Source: Oligoflexia bacterium (GTDB lineage Bacteria; Bdellovibrionota; Bacteriovoracia; Bacteriovoracales; Bacteriovoracaceae). Taken from it: DNA of 43,580 bases. Both the position numbers and the translations under genes were made by a program. Location: assembly GCA_015231325.1 (NCBI GenBank), contig JADGBS010000006.1, positions 1 through 43,580 of the forward strand, given 5' to 3'. A model generated the notes under the pieces. That model was not told where the DNA came from and did not search any database. It worked only from the letters and a program-made list of their open reading frames with translations. Of this stretch, positions 16,434 to 26,137 are shown piece after piece. The first letter of the stretch is position 1, and the number at the start of each line of letters is the position of its first letter.

Positions 16434-17117
16434 TTATTTTTGCCGATCATTATTGAATTCTTGCCGATCAGTATTGAGCGTAGTTTCGAATTTTGAAACA
16501 TCAATAATAGTCAAATTATCATTTTTTAAATTTTCTTTTGAAAGTTCAACAATTCGTTTTCCCAATCGTCGATAAAATTCACGTATTTCAATACTATCTT
16601 CTTCATCTCCTCCCCGGGCCGTACCTGTCTCATTATACAACAAATATTTAACATTCAACCGCTTCTGATGCTTACCTATACCAGTACCGATACCAATTTT
16701 GACATCAAAAAAATTTCTCCATTTTATCTGATCGATGATCTCTTTCACTGAGGAAAATAATTTTGTTGAAATATGTAGTTTACAAGTAGAACTACTAATG
16801 GAATTACCGATAGAGCGACTGATGGAATCATAGACAGAGTGCCAAGCAGAATTACAAGTGGAACACCAAGTAGAACCCTGCATAACAGAATTGATGGAAG
16901 CGCTACAATATGAACATATTTGTGGTCCTAATTTATTACTTTGTCCAACTATTTGACCAAAAAAACTTCCAATATTGGACGCCATTTTATACCAACATAC
17001 GGAACCCATCTCTTTAATTTCTTTGATCCCTTTAATTCCTTCTGTTTTCATCTCCTCGCTTGTCGTCGTACTCTCTATACTTGCTATACTCTCTGACATC
17101 ATTATCCCATCTGCCAT
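16434..17117 (-). CDS. Cysteine-rich protein heading the actin operon
   Basis: The protein, 227 residues from ATG 17117 (GGAAGG seven bases upstream), has a zinc-ribbon-like pair C-x2-C (CSYC and CSTC) around residues 70-90. Between and around these lie Ser-rich segments, and the C-terminal half is a more ordinary alpha/beta stretch. The last residues are a repeated NNDRQK-type motif from a tandem duplication at 16431-16475. No family is recognised. It is followed after 105 bp by the ParM-like gene. Zinc-ribbon proteins recur in the main magnetosome operon (29990, 34048, 34710), so it may belong to the same theme. Confidence 0.5.
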   Translation of the reverse strand: MADGIMMSESIASIESTTTSEEMKTEGIKGIKEIKEMGSVCWYKMASNIGSFFGQIVGQSNKLGPQICSYCSASINSVMQGSTWCSTCNSAWHSVYDSISRSIGNSISSSTCKLHISTKLFSSVKEIIDQIKWRNFFDVKIGIGTGIGKHQKRLNVKYLLYNETGTARGGDEEDSIEIREFYRRLGKRIVELSKENLKNDNLTIIDVSKFETTLNTDRQEFNNDRQK

Positions 17118-17361
17118 GTTTAAACCTTCCACAAATTATCCTTATTTCGATATTTGTATATCTCTCTAAGACTATGATACACCTTTTATAATTAAATTTT
17201 CAAGTACAGTTCTGTAAAAAAGAAAGGCAGTGAGGGATAGAATAAACAATAGCTGACTGTATTTAACGGTTGGTGTGTCCTGAATAAGTATAAATATTTT
17301 CGAATACCTTCGCATACATCACATTACCTCGCATACTTCGCAGTATACTTCGCAAAAATTT

Positions 17362-18939
17362 TCAACTACTACCACCAGCGGCAGTAGGATTTTTCTCCAT
17401 CAATTTGACCTTTTCGATATTTGGGAGAGTAATAATAAAAGTAGTACCCTTGCCCTCTTCTGATTCCACAGTAATCTGGCCATGCATCCTTTGTATGATC
17501 GAATAAACCAGGTTTAGACCAAGCCCTGTTCCTTCGCCCACTGGTTTGGTGGTAAAAAATAAATCAAAAATTTTTTCCAAAGCACTTGAGGGAATACCAC
17601 TTCCTGTGTCTCTCACTTTAATGATTGCTTGATCATCAAGGTTTGAACTGCTAATAGTTATGGTTCCAGCTTTTTTTGCCTTGATAGCATACTTAGAATT
17701 TGAAAACAAGTTGCTCAACACTTGTAGAAGTAATCCTCTATTTCCCATAACCTTAAAACATAAAGGATCAAGTTCCAATATAAACTGGATGTTATCTTTC
17801 AAGTAAATTGATTTTAAAAAATCAACGCTCTCCGTGATTAATTCGTTAACGTCAATTTTTTCAATCGCTTCACTAAAATGGGTGTAATTTCTTAGTCCTT
17901 TTATGATTTTAGAAATTCGATCAATGGCCTGGTGGGACGAATCTAAAAGTTCTTCTATGATCTCATTTCCCTTAGAACTATTCGTAGAAACATTCGTCCC
18001 CAATTCATCACATAAGCATTCAAAATTTATGGATAAAATATTTAGCGGATTATTTATTTCATGGCCCATGGCCGCGGCCATCTCACCGATAGATGCCAGT
18101 CTAGAGGAAATGATTATTTGTTTTTGCATTTCTTTCTTTTCTTGCTCCATCTTTATTTTGAAAGTCGCATCTCTGAATATATCGATTTGGTACCATTTAT
18201 CACCAATATCAACCGTTTTAAAAGTTATATCCGCGTATTTTATGTCTCCATTTTTAGTTAAGCACGGTACGCTCTCTATGAAGTTAATCACTTTTTCTTT
18301 GGTACATACTGGGTTTGACATTACGCTCGGTCGGATGTTGGCATGATATATTTTTTCTATATCCATCTCGCATAGTTCTTGAACGCTATAACCGAGTATT
18401 TGGCAAATTGAAATATTGGCATAGTCATATTTTTTTTTTTCCAAATCTATTATCAACACCCCATCAGAAAAATTGTCAAATAAAGTTCTATATCTGCGTT
18501 CTCCTTCCTGTAAAATATCGTGTTTTATTTGCAACTCACGGGCGATCATTTTTTGTTCTAATAACTCTCTATTTGTGATCTGTTTTTGTAATGCTCTAGT
18601 GATGGTAATCTCTAACTCTTCAAAGGAAAAAGGTTTTGAAAGATAATCAAATACACCAATTTTCAAGATATCGAGAATATTTTCAATGGTGCTATAAGCA
18701 GTAATCATTATCACTTCAATCTCAATATTTTTCTTCTTGATTACCCTCAAAACTTCAATACCATCCATATCAGGCATTTTGATATCCAAAATGACCACAT
18801 CCAATTTGGCCTCTTCTACCATTTTTAATGCGTCTGTTCCATTTTTTGCTGTAAAAACAGTATAATTGCGCATTTCCAGTGTGTTTTTTAACCAATTGCA
18901 AACGGATGATTCGTCATCAACAACTAAAATATTCGCCAT
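17362..18939 (-). CDS. Hybrid histidine kinase with N-terminal receiver
   Basis: The 525-residue protein has, in order, a receiver domain (1-120, acceptor D52 in ILDIKMPD, lysine in SKPF), a short coiled linker, a PAS domain (about 145-265), a HisKA dimerisation domain with phospho-histidine H293 in GHEINNPLN, and a HATPase domain with DTGSGIP and TGLGL motifs. There is no membrane segment, so it senses a cytoplasmic signal or is controlled through its receiver. It follows the sigma-54 activator gene by 24 bp on the same strand. That activator lacks a receiver of its own, so the partner of this kinase may be its own receiver, the coiled-coil regulator at 7889 or the regulator at 24773. Confidence 0.85.
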   Translation of the reverse strand: MANILVVDDESSVCNWLKNTLEMRNYTVFTAKNGTDALKMVEEAKLDVVILDIKMPDMDGIEVLRVIKKKNIEIEVIMITAYSTIENILDILKIGVFDYLSKPFSFEELEITITRALQKQITNRELLEQKMIARELQIKHDILQEGERRYRTLFDNFSDGVLIIDLEKKKYDYANISICQILGYSVQELCEMDIEKIYHANIRPSVMSNPVCTKEKVINFIESVPCLTKNGDIKYADITFKTVDIGDKWYQIDIFRDATFKIKMEQEKKEMQKQIIISSRLASIGEMAAAMGHEINNPLNILSINFECLCDELGTNVSTNSSKGNEIIEELLDSSHQAIDRISKIIKGLRNYTHFSEAIEKIDVNELITESVDFLKSIYLKDNIQFILELDPLCFKVMGNRGLLLQVLSNLFSNSKYAIKAKKAGTITISSSNLDDQAIIKVRDTGSGIPSSALEKIFDLFFTTKPVGEGTGLGLNLVYSIIQRMHGQITVESEEGKGTTFIITLPNIEKVKLMEKNPTAAGGSS

Positions 18940-18963
18940 GAGTACCCGATAATTAGTATAACC

Positions 18964-20313
18964 TTAGCAAATTTGATATTTTTGCATTTTTCGCCACAAA
19001 GTACTAGGATTAATACCTAACTCTTCGGCAGTTCTTTTTCTGTTCCACTTGTTGCGCTCAAGTTTTTTTTTGATCATTTCTGCTTCCAATTGATAAAAGG
19101 TGGTAAAGCAAGAAATATTGTTATCCAAAAAGGGGTGGTCTCGATTAATATTTTGATGATAAAGGGAAACTACTTCTGTCGGCAGGTGTTGCATCTCAAT
19201 CGTCGAACCGTTACAAAGGATAAAGGCGTACTCAATTATGTTTTGAAGTTCCCGAATATTTCCGGGAAAAGAATATTGCATTAGAAAGTGCATTACATCT
19301 TCTGAGACATTTTCTATTTTTTTGTTAGTAATACTATTTTGCATCTTAATAAAATGGGAAATAAACAAAGGGATATCTTCCCTTCTTTCGCTAATGGAGG
19401 GAAGGGTTAACTTTACGACATTTATTCTAAAATAGAGATCCTCGCGAAATCTCTTTTCAGAAACCTGCTCTAAAAGATTTTTATTAGTGGCCAAAATTAT
19501 TCTTACATCAGTTTTATAAGCTCTAGTTCCACCCACGGGTTCAAATTCTTTTTCCTGAATAATTCGTAAGAGTTTAACTTGTAATAACAGTGGTAGATCG
19601 CCAATCTCATCAAGAAAGATGGTTCCACCTTCGGCGAGTTTAAATTTTCCAGGTTTATTATTTTTTGCGTCGGTAAATGCACCTCGGACATGACCAAAAA
19701 ACTCTGACTCTAGAAGGTTATGTGGAATTGCTCCGCAGTTGATAGCGATAAATGGATTCTTCTCCCGTTTGCTGAGAGTATGTATTGCTTTGGCAAAAAC
19801 CTCTTTTCCCGAACCACTCGGTCCTTGAATTAGTACAGTGCTATTGCTTTGGGCCACGTTAGGTAGGATTGAAAAAATATCTCGGATCTTTGGACTTTTT
19901 CCAATAATGTCATGAAAAGTATACGATTGTTTTAGTTGTTTTTGTAATAACTCGATATCATGACAATCACGAAAAGTTTCAATTCCACCAATTATTTTTT
20001 TCTTATCATCAGATAGAACGGATGTATTCACTGAAATTGGAACAACTTTTCCTTCCTTGTTGGTAATATTGATTCTGCGATTTAAAATGTTTCGCCCCAC
20101 CGCCATCGTCTCCCGCAGAAAACAGCTTGACTCACAGGCGTTTGCCTTGAAGATTTCATAGCACTTGCTATTTAATGCCTCCTCTTTTTTAAATCCGGTG
20201 ATTCTTTCTGCTGCCTGATTAAAAAAGGTAATATTCCAATTTAGATCTACGGTAAAAACGCCCTCAGTAATATTGTCAAGTATGACTTGCGAAAGATTTT
20301 CCTGCTCATCCAT
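18964..20313 (-). CDS. Sigma-54-dependent activator with a cysteine-bearing PAS domain
   Basis: Domains in order are PAS, AAA+ and a Fis-type helix-turn-helix. Walker A is GPSGSGK, Walker B is IFLDEIGDL, and the sigma-54 contact loop reads GAFTDA rather than GAFTGA, a variant that occurs in nature. The final HTH (KRTAEELGINPSTLWRKMQKY) is the recognition helix type of NtrC relatives. The PAS domain carries a Cys trio (CYEIF, then CESSC; C51, C60, C64 from this start) that could bind a metal, Fe-S cluster or haem. ATG 20313 is chosen as the beginning of the PAS domain; a longer frame reaches 20394 without homology. It forms an operon with the downstream kinase. Target promoters were not found. 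Confidence 0.85.
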   Translation of the reverse strand: MDEQENLSQVILDNITEGVFTVDLNWNITFFNQAAERITGFKKEEALNSKCYEIFKANACESSCFLRETMAVGRNILNRRINITNKEGKVVPISVNTSVLSDDKKKIIGGIETFRDCHDIELLQKQLKQSYTFHDIIGKSPKIRDIFSILPNVAQSNSTVLIQGPSGSGKEVFAKAIHTLSKREKNPFIAINCGAIPHNLLESEFFGHVRGAFTDAKNNKPGKFKLAEGGTIFLDEIGDLPLLLQVKLLRIIQEKEFEPVGGTRAYKTDVRIILATNKNLLEQVSEKRFREDLYFRINVVKLTLPSISERREDIPLFISHFIKMQNSITNKKIENVSEDVMHFLMQYSFPGNIRELQNIIEYAFILCNGSTIEMQHLPTEVVSLYHQNINRDHPFLDNNISCFTTFYQLEAEMIKKKLERNKWNRKRTAEELGINPSTLWRKMQKYQIC

Positions 20314-20561
20314 TTGTATGACAGTCCTTACACTTACCTTACACTTACGTTGAATATTCATGGCGATTGTAATAGCAAAAAAACAAAGGCGCAATTCTTA
20401 ATTGCGATGAGCGATACTCTTGCAATGTTTCATTGCGGGCCATCCATTTTAGGATAAAAAATTAAATTTTTGCCAAGAAATCAAGAATGTTGAATTAACA
20501 TATAAGCAATTAATACCGCAAAGTACATCTGGCAAAACCGGAAAGTCAGGAGATACATGAT

Positions 20562-21908
20562 ATGAGAATTTTAAATATTTCGAGGGTATCCACTATTATT
20601 TTTTTCGCCATCAATTTTTTACTAAGTTCTTGCGGAGGTAGTGGTAAGGATGGCAAAGATGCTAATGGTGATAAATATAGCAATGATAGTAAGAGTGGTA
20701 AATATGGTAAGAATGATAACCAAGATATTGTCTATGCTGGCGGATACAACATGTCTGGTATTTCTGTGACTCCCGGTTATTGGAAAAATGGGGCCTGGAC
20801 CCCTTTACCCAGGCTAGGTGAGGGATACCAGTCAGCAGAAGTAACATCGCTAGTAGTTTTGAAATCGGATGTCTATGCTGGCGGATACAGTAATGATGGT
20901 GAATTTGATGTTCCAGGTTATTGGGTAAATGGAATATGGAACCCTTTACCTAAAATGAATCCAGAATCTGATTCATGGGTAACCTCTCTGGTGGTTTCAA
21001 ATTCGGTTATCTACGCTGGCGGATATATCCATGGTGATCACCGTGGTAATCCTAACCGTCGAGATCCCGGTTATTGGGTAAATGGAATATGGAACGCTTT
21101 GCCTAAAATAAGTGCAAAGTGTGATTCCTCGGTAACATCCTTAGTAGTTGTGGGGTCGGATGTCTATGCTGGGGGGCAGCAATGCGAGATTCCGGACAAT
21201 TATGCAGATTATAACAACCCTTATAGTCCGCCTCGTCAACCTCCTCCAGTACATCTAAATCTTCCTTTACCTTCCCCTACTCCAACTCCACCACCACCTC
21301 CACTGTCTTGCTTCGTCGGATATTGGAAAAATCAAGAGTGGAATTCGATATTTTCTGCGAATACTGCTGTCTTCGATAGTAGAAGTCTCGGATTAACATC
21401 ATTAGTGGTTTCTAGTAGCACTGATAGCACTGATGATGTTTATGCTGGTGGATATATCTATGATTACAGTGAAGGCCGGAAACCTGGATATTGGAAAAAT
21501 AAAACCTGGAACCCGCTACAAAATCCACTTGGTTACAACCTTGAGTATGACTCCACGGTAACCTCACTGATAGTATCTGGTTCAAATGTCTACGCTGGCG
21601 GACAAATCAATGATTCTACGATAAAACGTATCAATGTAGGAGGACCAATGACTATTCAAAAACTAATTCCCGGGTATTGGATCAATGGAATATGGCATGC
21701 TTTACCGACAAACTCAAAAAGCAAGAATTCTGAGTATATCAAGAATTCCCATGTAAAATCCCTGGCGGTTTCCGGTTCAAATATTTATGTCGGTGGTGAC
21801 ATCTCTTTCTCTCCTGGATATTGGAAAAACAGTGTTTGGGAAGCATTGACTGTAAACGGTCAACAAGCAAGTGGAGTTGTAAATACTCTTGTTGTCACTC
21901 AAAATTAA
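20562..21908 (+). CDS. Repeat-containing outer lipoprotein
   Basis: The 448-residue protein begins with a lipoprotein signal whose lipobox is LLSSC (acylated C24), then a Gly/Asp/Lys-rich tether. The rest is about six or seven degenerate repeats with the pattern VYAGGY-(x)n-PGYWKNGxWxxLP-(x)n-VTSLVV. This is the beta-propeller-like repeat of secreted proteins in several environmental phyla. A proline-rich insert (PSPTPTPPPPP) interrupts the repeats near residue 240. It is anchored in a membrane and faces the periplasm or outside. It is transcribed divergently from the sigma-54 activator. Function unknown. Confidence 0.7.
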   Translation: MRILNISRVSTIIFFAINFLLSSCGGSGKDGKDANGDKYSNDSKSGKYGKNDNQDIVYAGGYNMSGISVTPGYWKNGAWTPLPRLGEGYQSAEVTSLVVLKSDVYAGGYSNDGEFDVPGYWVNGIWNPLPKMNPESDSWVTSLVVSNSVIYAGGYIHGDHRGNPNRRDPGYWVNGIWNALPKISAKCDSSVTSLVVVGSDVYAGGQQCEIPDNYADYNNPYSPPRQPPPVHLNLPLPSPTPTPPPPPLSCFVGYWKNQEWNSIFSANTAVFDSRSLGLTSLVVSSSTDSTDDVYAGGYIYDYSEGRKPGYWKNKTWNPLQNPLGYNLEYDSTVTSLIVSGSNVYAGGQINDSTIKRINVGGPMTIQKLIPGYWINGIWHALPTNSKSKNSEYIKNSHVKSLAVSGSNIYVGGDISFSPGYWKNSVWEALTVNGQQASGVVNTLVVTQN

Positions 21909-22089
21909 TGGGTTTTGTGGCCCAAAATGGAAATTAACGACGATCTTCGTTTAACTTTCGAAAAATTCAAAGTCCAGCAACTATACATAAACGATCAAGT
22001 ACTGATTTGAGGTTTTCTATCAACTATTGGTAAATTATTAGAAAGTGGTATTTTTTTTTTACAATTTATACCAAAAATTTTTCCAAACC

Positions 22090-22138
22090 GTCTCCATTAC
22101 AGTATATCTGCATTGTAATAATGTTTTTAGATGGAGAC
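22090..22138. promoter_or_regulatory. Nested inverted repeat before the nucleotidyltransferase pair
   Basis: GTCTCCAT (22090-22097) pairs with ATGGAGAC (22131-22138), and inside it ATTACA (22096-22101) pairs with TGTAAT (22114-22119). The element lies 60-110 bp before the HI0074-type gene and may be its operator. The rest of the 292-bp gap from 21909 holds a long T-run and no gene I can support. Confidence 0.4.
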
Positions 22139-22200
22139 CATTTTGGCAAAGCGAATAGACAATGACATCAAAATCATTGATGTTTTCGCATCATTAAGAT

Positions 22201-22629
22201 GTGGATAAAAATATGGATATAGATAAAGAAAAGCAGGATGTTCGTTGGGTTCAACGATTTAATAATTTCAACAAGGCATTGGGCCAGCTAACGAAATTTA
22301 TTGAAAAGAAAAATCTGAGTGAGCTTGAACAGCAAGGATTGATCAAAGTGTTCGAATACACTTATGAGCTGGCCTGGAACACCCTCAAGGATTTTTTTGA
22401 AATGCAAGGGGAAATCAATATTCTTGGGAGTCGAGATGCCTTTAGATTAGCATTCAAGCGAGGTTTGCTAGTTGATGGTGAAGTGTGGATGAGTATGGTG
22501 AGCAGCAGAATTTTAACTGTTCATACTTATAATCAGGATGTTGCCAATGAGATCGCTGCCAAAATTACAACAGCATATCATGCAGAGTTTATAAAACTGC
22601 AGCAAAAATTACAGACATTAGTGAAATAG
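22201..22629 (+). CDS. HI0074-family nucleotidyltransferase substrate-binding protein
   Basis: The 142-residue helical protein matches the HI0074 family: a QRFNNFNKALGQL start, the EYTYELAWNTLKDFF core and a late HTYNQDVA segment. These proteins form a heterodimer with a small MNT-type nucleotidyltransferase encoded next door and are related to HEPN toxins. The longest frame starts at GTG 22201; ATG 22213 is also possible. An 8-bp repeat (GTGAAATA, nearly four copies, 22621-22650) spans its end and the start of the next gene. Confidence 0.8.
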   Translation: MDKNMDIDKEKQDVRWVQRFNNFNKALGQLTKFIEKKNLSELEQQGLIKVFEYTYELAWNTLKDFFEMQGEINILGSRDAFRLAFKRGLLVDGEVWMSMVSSRILTVHTYNQDVANEIAAKITTAYHAEFIKLQQKLQTLVK

Positions 22630-22649
22630 TGAAATAGTGAAATAGTGAA

Positions 22650-22967
22650 ATGACTAAGAGATTTGGATTAACTGAAATTACTATCGAAAAAATCAATGAG
22701 ATATTTGCTAAATATCCACAAGTGGAAAAGGTTGTGTTGTATGGATCAAGGGCCAAAGGCAATTACAAAAACGGATCAGATATTGATCTGACCTTGTTTG
22801 GCCATGGTCTTGATATAGATTTACTACATAAAATTCTCAACGACCTAGAAGATCTACTTTTGCCTTACACCATAGATTTATCCATTTTTGAAAAAATTGA
22901 CAAAGTATCTAATTCAGATTTTGTTGAACATATTGATAGAGTAGGGGTTATTTTTTATAAAAATTGA
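22650..22967 (+). CDS. MNT-type minimal nucleotidyltransferase
   Basis: The 105-residue protein has the nucleotidyltransferase core G-S-x-A-x-G (GSRAKG, G32-G37) and the metal-binding aspartates D44 and D46 in SDIDLTLFG. It is the usual neighbour of HI0074-type proteins. Some such pairs act as toxin-antitoxin systems in which the enzyme adds AMP to the HEPN partner. The product here appears complete. Confidence 0.85.
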   Translation: MTKRFGLTEITIEKINEIFAKYPQVEKVVLYGSRAKGNYKNGSDIDLTLFGHGLDIDLLHKILNDLEDLLLPYTIDLSIFEKIDKVSNSDFVEHIDRVGVIFYKN

Positions 22968-23640
22968 TAATCTGCTACTGCAACGTTGATAAAGAGTATC
23001 TAGTTATTGGAGGAATGCCTGCGGCCAATGACTTTCCTAAATATAACAGGCGTCACTCATCTTTACTGAGAATAGAAAAAATTTGGAAAGAAATTATTTT
23101 TCACCTTAGGGAAAAGATTAAATATAGTACATTAAGCGCTGAATCTTCCTCAAAGTTAGTACGCGAAACGCTTGAACTCATGTTTAAGGCAAAAATTATT
23201 ATTTTTTAGATGTAGGGTTGCTCAACACTACAATGCAATTGCAGTGGAAAGACATCCATCACTTTGATCAGCTCATACATAAGGGTATTATGGCAGAGCA
23301 GTTTGTGGCACAACATCTCTATCTAAATACCGGTAAATCTGTTTCACCTGAACTACACTATTGGCCTAGAGATAAAAAAAGAAGTAATGCTGAGGTAGAT
23401 TTTGTGATTAGTCGTGACCAAGAAATTATTCCGATAGAAGTGAAGTCGGGGACCAGCGGACAATTAAAATCACTGCACCAATTGGTCCATGAGCGAAAAT
23501 TTAAAATGGGAATAAAATTCGGTCTGAACTTACCCAGCGAAGAGAATATTGACCAACAGATCATGGATAAAGATGGAAAACAAAGGGTCACTTATCTGCT
23601 CAAAAAATATCCCCTTTATCTAATCGACACACTTTTTTAG
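22964..23640 (+). pseudogene. Decayed DUF4143 AAA-family ATPase remnant
   Basis: Two adjoining frames (22964-23209 and 23218-23640) carry pieces of the C-terminal DUF4143 part of a prokaryotic AAA ATPase. The first has YLVIGGMPAA and a winged-helix-like SSKLVRETLELMFKAK. The second has GIMAEQFVAQHLYL, YWPRDKKRSNAEVDFVI and IPIEVKSGTSGQLKSL, the nuclease-like core. The ATPase domain itself is missing, the segment between the two pieces is shortened and the frames differ. It is therefore a remnant. Confidence 0.75.
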
Positions 23641-23682
23641 ATGTTGTAATATGCGTCATGGGGATTAGGATAAAGGTAAATT

Positions 23683-24705
23683 ATGGATAAACGAAGTAAA
23701 TGGACTCCTAATGATTTATTAAAGACCTCACAAAGCTTTTGGACTGGCGCTACAATTCATGCTGCTGTGAAATTAAAGATTTTTAGTTCCATCGGTGATG
23801 GAAATGGTGGCATAGGGTGTTCTTTGACAGAGATAGCTGAAAAATGTCATTGCAACTATCGGGCCATGGAAATGCTTTTAAATGCATTGGTGGCCACATC
23901 TTTATTAGAGAAGAGAATAATTAATGATGAGGCACTGTATCTGAATACCTCTTTTGCAAATGAGTATCTTCAAGAGCAAAGCGATCATTATCTAGGTCAT
24001 ATTATCAATCACCATCATCAAATGATGAAATCCTGGACGCTCCTAGATCGTGCCATTCAGGAGGGCAGACCTCAGCGAGAGCAGGTAGCGTTATCGAATT
24101 CCATGGAAGCGAGAGAGGCATTCCTAATGGGCATGTTCAATACCGCTACATTAAATATTCCGTCGATTCTTCCCGCTATCAATCTCGCAGAAAAGAAAAT
24201 GCTATTAGATTTAGGTGGCGGTCCTGGCACTTATGCCCTCAATTTTTGCAAACAATATCCTCAATTACATGCCACCATTTTCGATTTTCCTACTACTGAA
24301 CCATTTGCAAGAAAGACCATTGATAAGTTTTGCTTAAGCGACAGAGTAAAATTTGTTCCCGGTGATTTTATACATGATAGTATTGACAGCACCTATGATG
24401 TTGTCTGGCTTTCTCATATCCTTCATGGAGAAGGTCCAGAGAACGCAGCAAAAATAGTGGAGAAAGCGGTCAGAGCACTATCGCCGGGTGGAACAATTTT
24501 TATTCATGAATTTATTTTAAATGATCTAAAAGATGGCCCACTATTCCCATCGTTATTTTCACTTAATATGCTTCTGGGGACAGAAAGTGGTTGTTCATAT
24601 TCTGAAAATGAACTCAAATCTATGTTGGTAAAAAATAACATCAAAAATATTTCATTGATCTCCATCGAAGGAATCGAATCTTCAATCATAACTGGTATCA
24701 AGTAA
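23683..24705 (+). CDS. SAM-dependent O-methyltransferase (plant-type family 2)
   Basis: The 340-residue protein has an N-terminal dimerisation/winged-helix part (residues 10-95) and a C-terminal Rossmann methyltransferase domain with the SAM motif LDLGGGPGTY (175-184). A late acidic/aromatic segment and SHILHGEG place the likely general-base histidine. The architecture is that of hydroxyindole and caffeate O-methyltransferases. The substrate is unknown. It stands alone between a decayed gene and a response regulator, with no sign of a link to magnetosome formation. Confidence 0.75.
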   Translation: MDKRSKWTPNDLLKTSQSFWTGATIHAAVKLKIFSSIGDGNGGIGCSLTEIAEKCHCNYRAMEMLLNALVATSLLEKRIINDEALYLNTSFANEYLQEQSDHYLGHIINHHHQMMKSWTLLDRAIQEGRPQREQVALSNSMEAREAFLMGMFNTATLNIPSILPAINLAEKKMLLDLGGGPGTYALNFCKQYPQLHATIFDFPTTEPFARKTIDKFCLSDRVKFVPGDFIHDSIDSTYDVVWLSHILHGEGPENAAKIVEKAVRALSPGGTIFIHEFILNDLKDGPLFPSLFSLNMLLGTESGCSYSENELKSMLVKNNIKNISLISIEGIESSIITGIK

Positions 24706-24772
24706 AAAATCAGTACAGTAAAACTGTTACGTCATCTTTTACATTCTACTCCGACATTTTTTACGGCGTTTT

Positions 24773-25330
24773 TCACGACACTTTCATTTTGGAGATTTTA
24801 TCTACAAAATTAGCATCGTATTCTATCAACTGAAGTACTTTTTTAAAAAGCTCTACTCGTTCTTCTATTTTTAGCTTTTTAATATTAATGTTTGTATTAA
24901 TTTTTAATGCAGTGCTGATTTTTTCTAACATTTGGATTTCCATATTTTTACTAATATTCATCTCGACAGCTCTGGAAACCCTATTAATGAAGTAACTCTT
25001 TTCGTAGGGTTTTTGTATGAAGTCAAAAACCCCACAATCAATACACGTTTGTACATGTTCAAACTTTCCAAAACCAGTCACCAATAAAAGCGACGAATCT
25101 ATGCCTCTTTCATAAATCATTTTCACAAGGTCAATTCCACTTATATCAGGCATATTAACGTCTATAAGGACAGCATGGATGCGTGATCTATCGGCCAGCA
25201 CCTTCAGTGCTTCACTCGCGCTGGAAGCATGGTAAATTATAAAACCCAATCCTTCCAAATCACCTTCGATAACTTCTCGTACTTCATTTTCATCATCAAC
25301 TATTAAAACATATTTTTTCTCTTCTTCCAT
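24773..25330 (-). CDS. Response regulator with a helical tail
   Basis: The 185-residue protein is one receiver domain (about 5-125) with acidic pocket DDE, acceptor D57 in LIDVNMPD, threonine in LVTGFG and lysine in QKPY. It is followed by a roughly 60-residue helical tail without a recognised DNA-binding or enzymatic fold. It may act by protein contact. Kinase partners are not adjacent; the hybrid kinase at 17362 is the nearest. The start at 25330 has a GGGGGAT-type Shine-Dalgarno on the minus strand. Confidence 0.75.
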   Translation of the reverse strand: MEEEKKYVLIVDDENEVREVIEGDLEGLGFIIYHASSASEALKVLADRSRIHAVLIDVNMPDISGIDLVKMIYERGIDSSLLLVTGFGKFEHVQTCIDCGVFDFIQKPYEKSYFINRVSRAVEMNISKNMEIQMLEKISTALKINTNINIKKLKIEERVELFKKVLQLIEYDANFVDKISKMKVS

Positions 25331-25555
25331 TCGGACATCCCCCTTTCATATTTTCATATTTTTATAATTTTATAATTTCATAATAAAAACTTTTACACTT
25401 TCATAATTTATATTTATTTACGATTATTTTAGTCTCGTATTTTTGGATTTTGAATCCCCCCTGAATGTCTGGTCGGTACCTAATGAAAAAAATTTAACAG
25501 AACTTTAACAGAAGTTTTCCAAAATAAGCGCTTAAGTTATTTACATCAGTTTTAA

Positions 25556-25980
25556 TTAGCGATCCTTTATTGCTGGTATTATGTAATTTTCGATGAATGG
25601 GTCTCCATCCATTTCAGGGAATTCGTAGCGATAATTACCATCGACGTTAATGTTTGCGCTTAAAGATTGCCTTGTCCAATCTTTGGCAATAATTTGTTGT
25701 CCATTCATTCGTCCTTGATTAAGAATCAATAGTGCAAATTTGGCCAAGGATCGTGGGGTCATATAAAGATTATAACCGCCAGAAAAGTATCCTTTTGGGT
25801 CTGTTCCCTAATGCTCCACACTAATTCCCAGCGCACGAAAAAGATTTTTATTGGCAATTCTTCAGTTATCATCCTTGTAGTTTTGGTGATAATGGCCAAA
25901 ACCAGATGGGATTCACCAGTACAATAAACTCATTAAACCAAAAGTTAGTACTAGTAATGTTATACGATTAAGACGACTGA
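25556..25980 (-). pseudogene. Decayed serine hydrolase (beta-lactamase class C family)
   Basis: The end of a penicillin-binding-protein-like hydrolase can be read on the minus strand: NLFRALGIS, then a TAG stop (25808-25810), then DPKGYFSGGYNLYMTPRSLAKF and a QQIIAKDW segment. The stop falls where the family normally has tryptophan. Upstream fragments are further degraded, with another stop. The active-site SxxK part is absent. The left-over open frame is 68 codons long. Confidence 0.7.
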
Positions 25981-26051
25981 GCTATAGTCGCAAAAAAACG
26001 AATATGTCATTTAAAAATGCTGCTTAAAACCCCCGAACACATATGAATGCC

Positions 26052-26097
26052 TTTAGTATTTTCGATTATCGCCTCCGTGGTAATCGAAAATACTAAA
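26052..26097. repeat. Perfect 17-bp inverted repeat with 12-base loop
   Basis: TTTAGTATTTTCGATTA (26052-26068) pairs without mismatch with 26081-26097 around a 12-base loop. No T-run follows on either strand, so it is not a standard terminator. It stands just upstream of the HTH/nucleotidyltransferase remnant. Confidence 0.75.
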
Positions 26098-26107
26098 AAA
26101 AAGGTTG

Positions 26108-26130
26108 TATAACCTAAATAGTAGGTTATA
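26108..26130 (+). promoter_or_regulatory. Probable operator of the HTH gene
   Basis: TATAACCT (26108-26115) and AGGTTATA (26123-26130) form a perfect 8-bp inverted repeat with a 7-bp centre; an extra AGGTT half-site begins at 26102. It ends seven bases before the ATG of a winged-helix protein, the usual place for autorepression. No separate Shine-Dalgarno is visible, so the mRNA may be nearly leaderless. Confidence 0.5.
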
Positions 26131-26137
26131 ATAAAGT

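Noticed and set aside
20395..20561. Sigma-54 promoter between the activator and the lipoprotein gene
   Set aside because: TTGGCA-like sequences occur, but no GC at the required 10-bp spacing follows. A GCAATG/CATTGC hairpin at 20422-20436 is present but unexplained.
22143..22208. 21-codon frame from TTG 22143 with a GGAGA upstream
   Set aside because: The peptide has no recognisable motif and overlaps the start of the next gene; chance cannot be excluded.
25490..25520. Pho-box-like direct repeat (TTTAACAGAA twice)
   Set aside because: The units do not match the CTGTCAT consensus and no phosphate gene is nearby.
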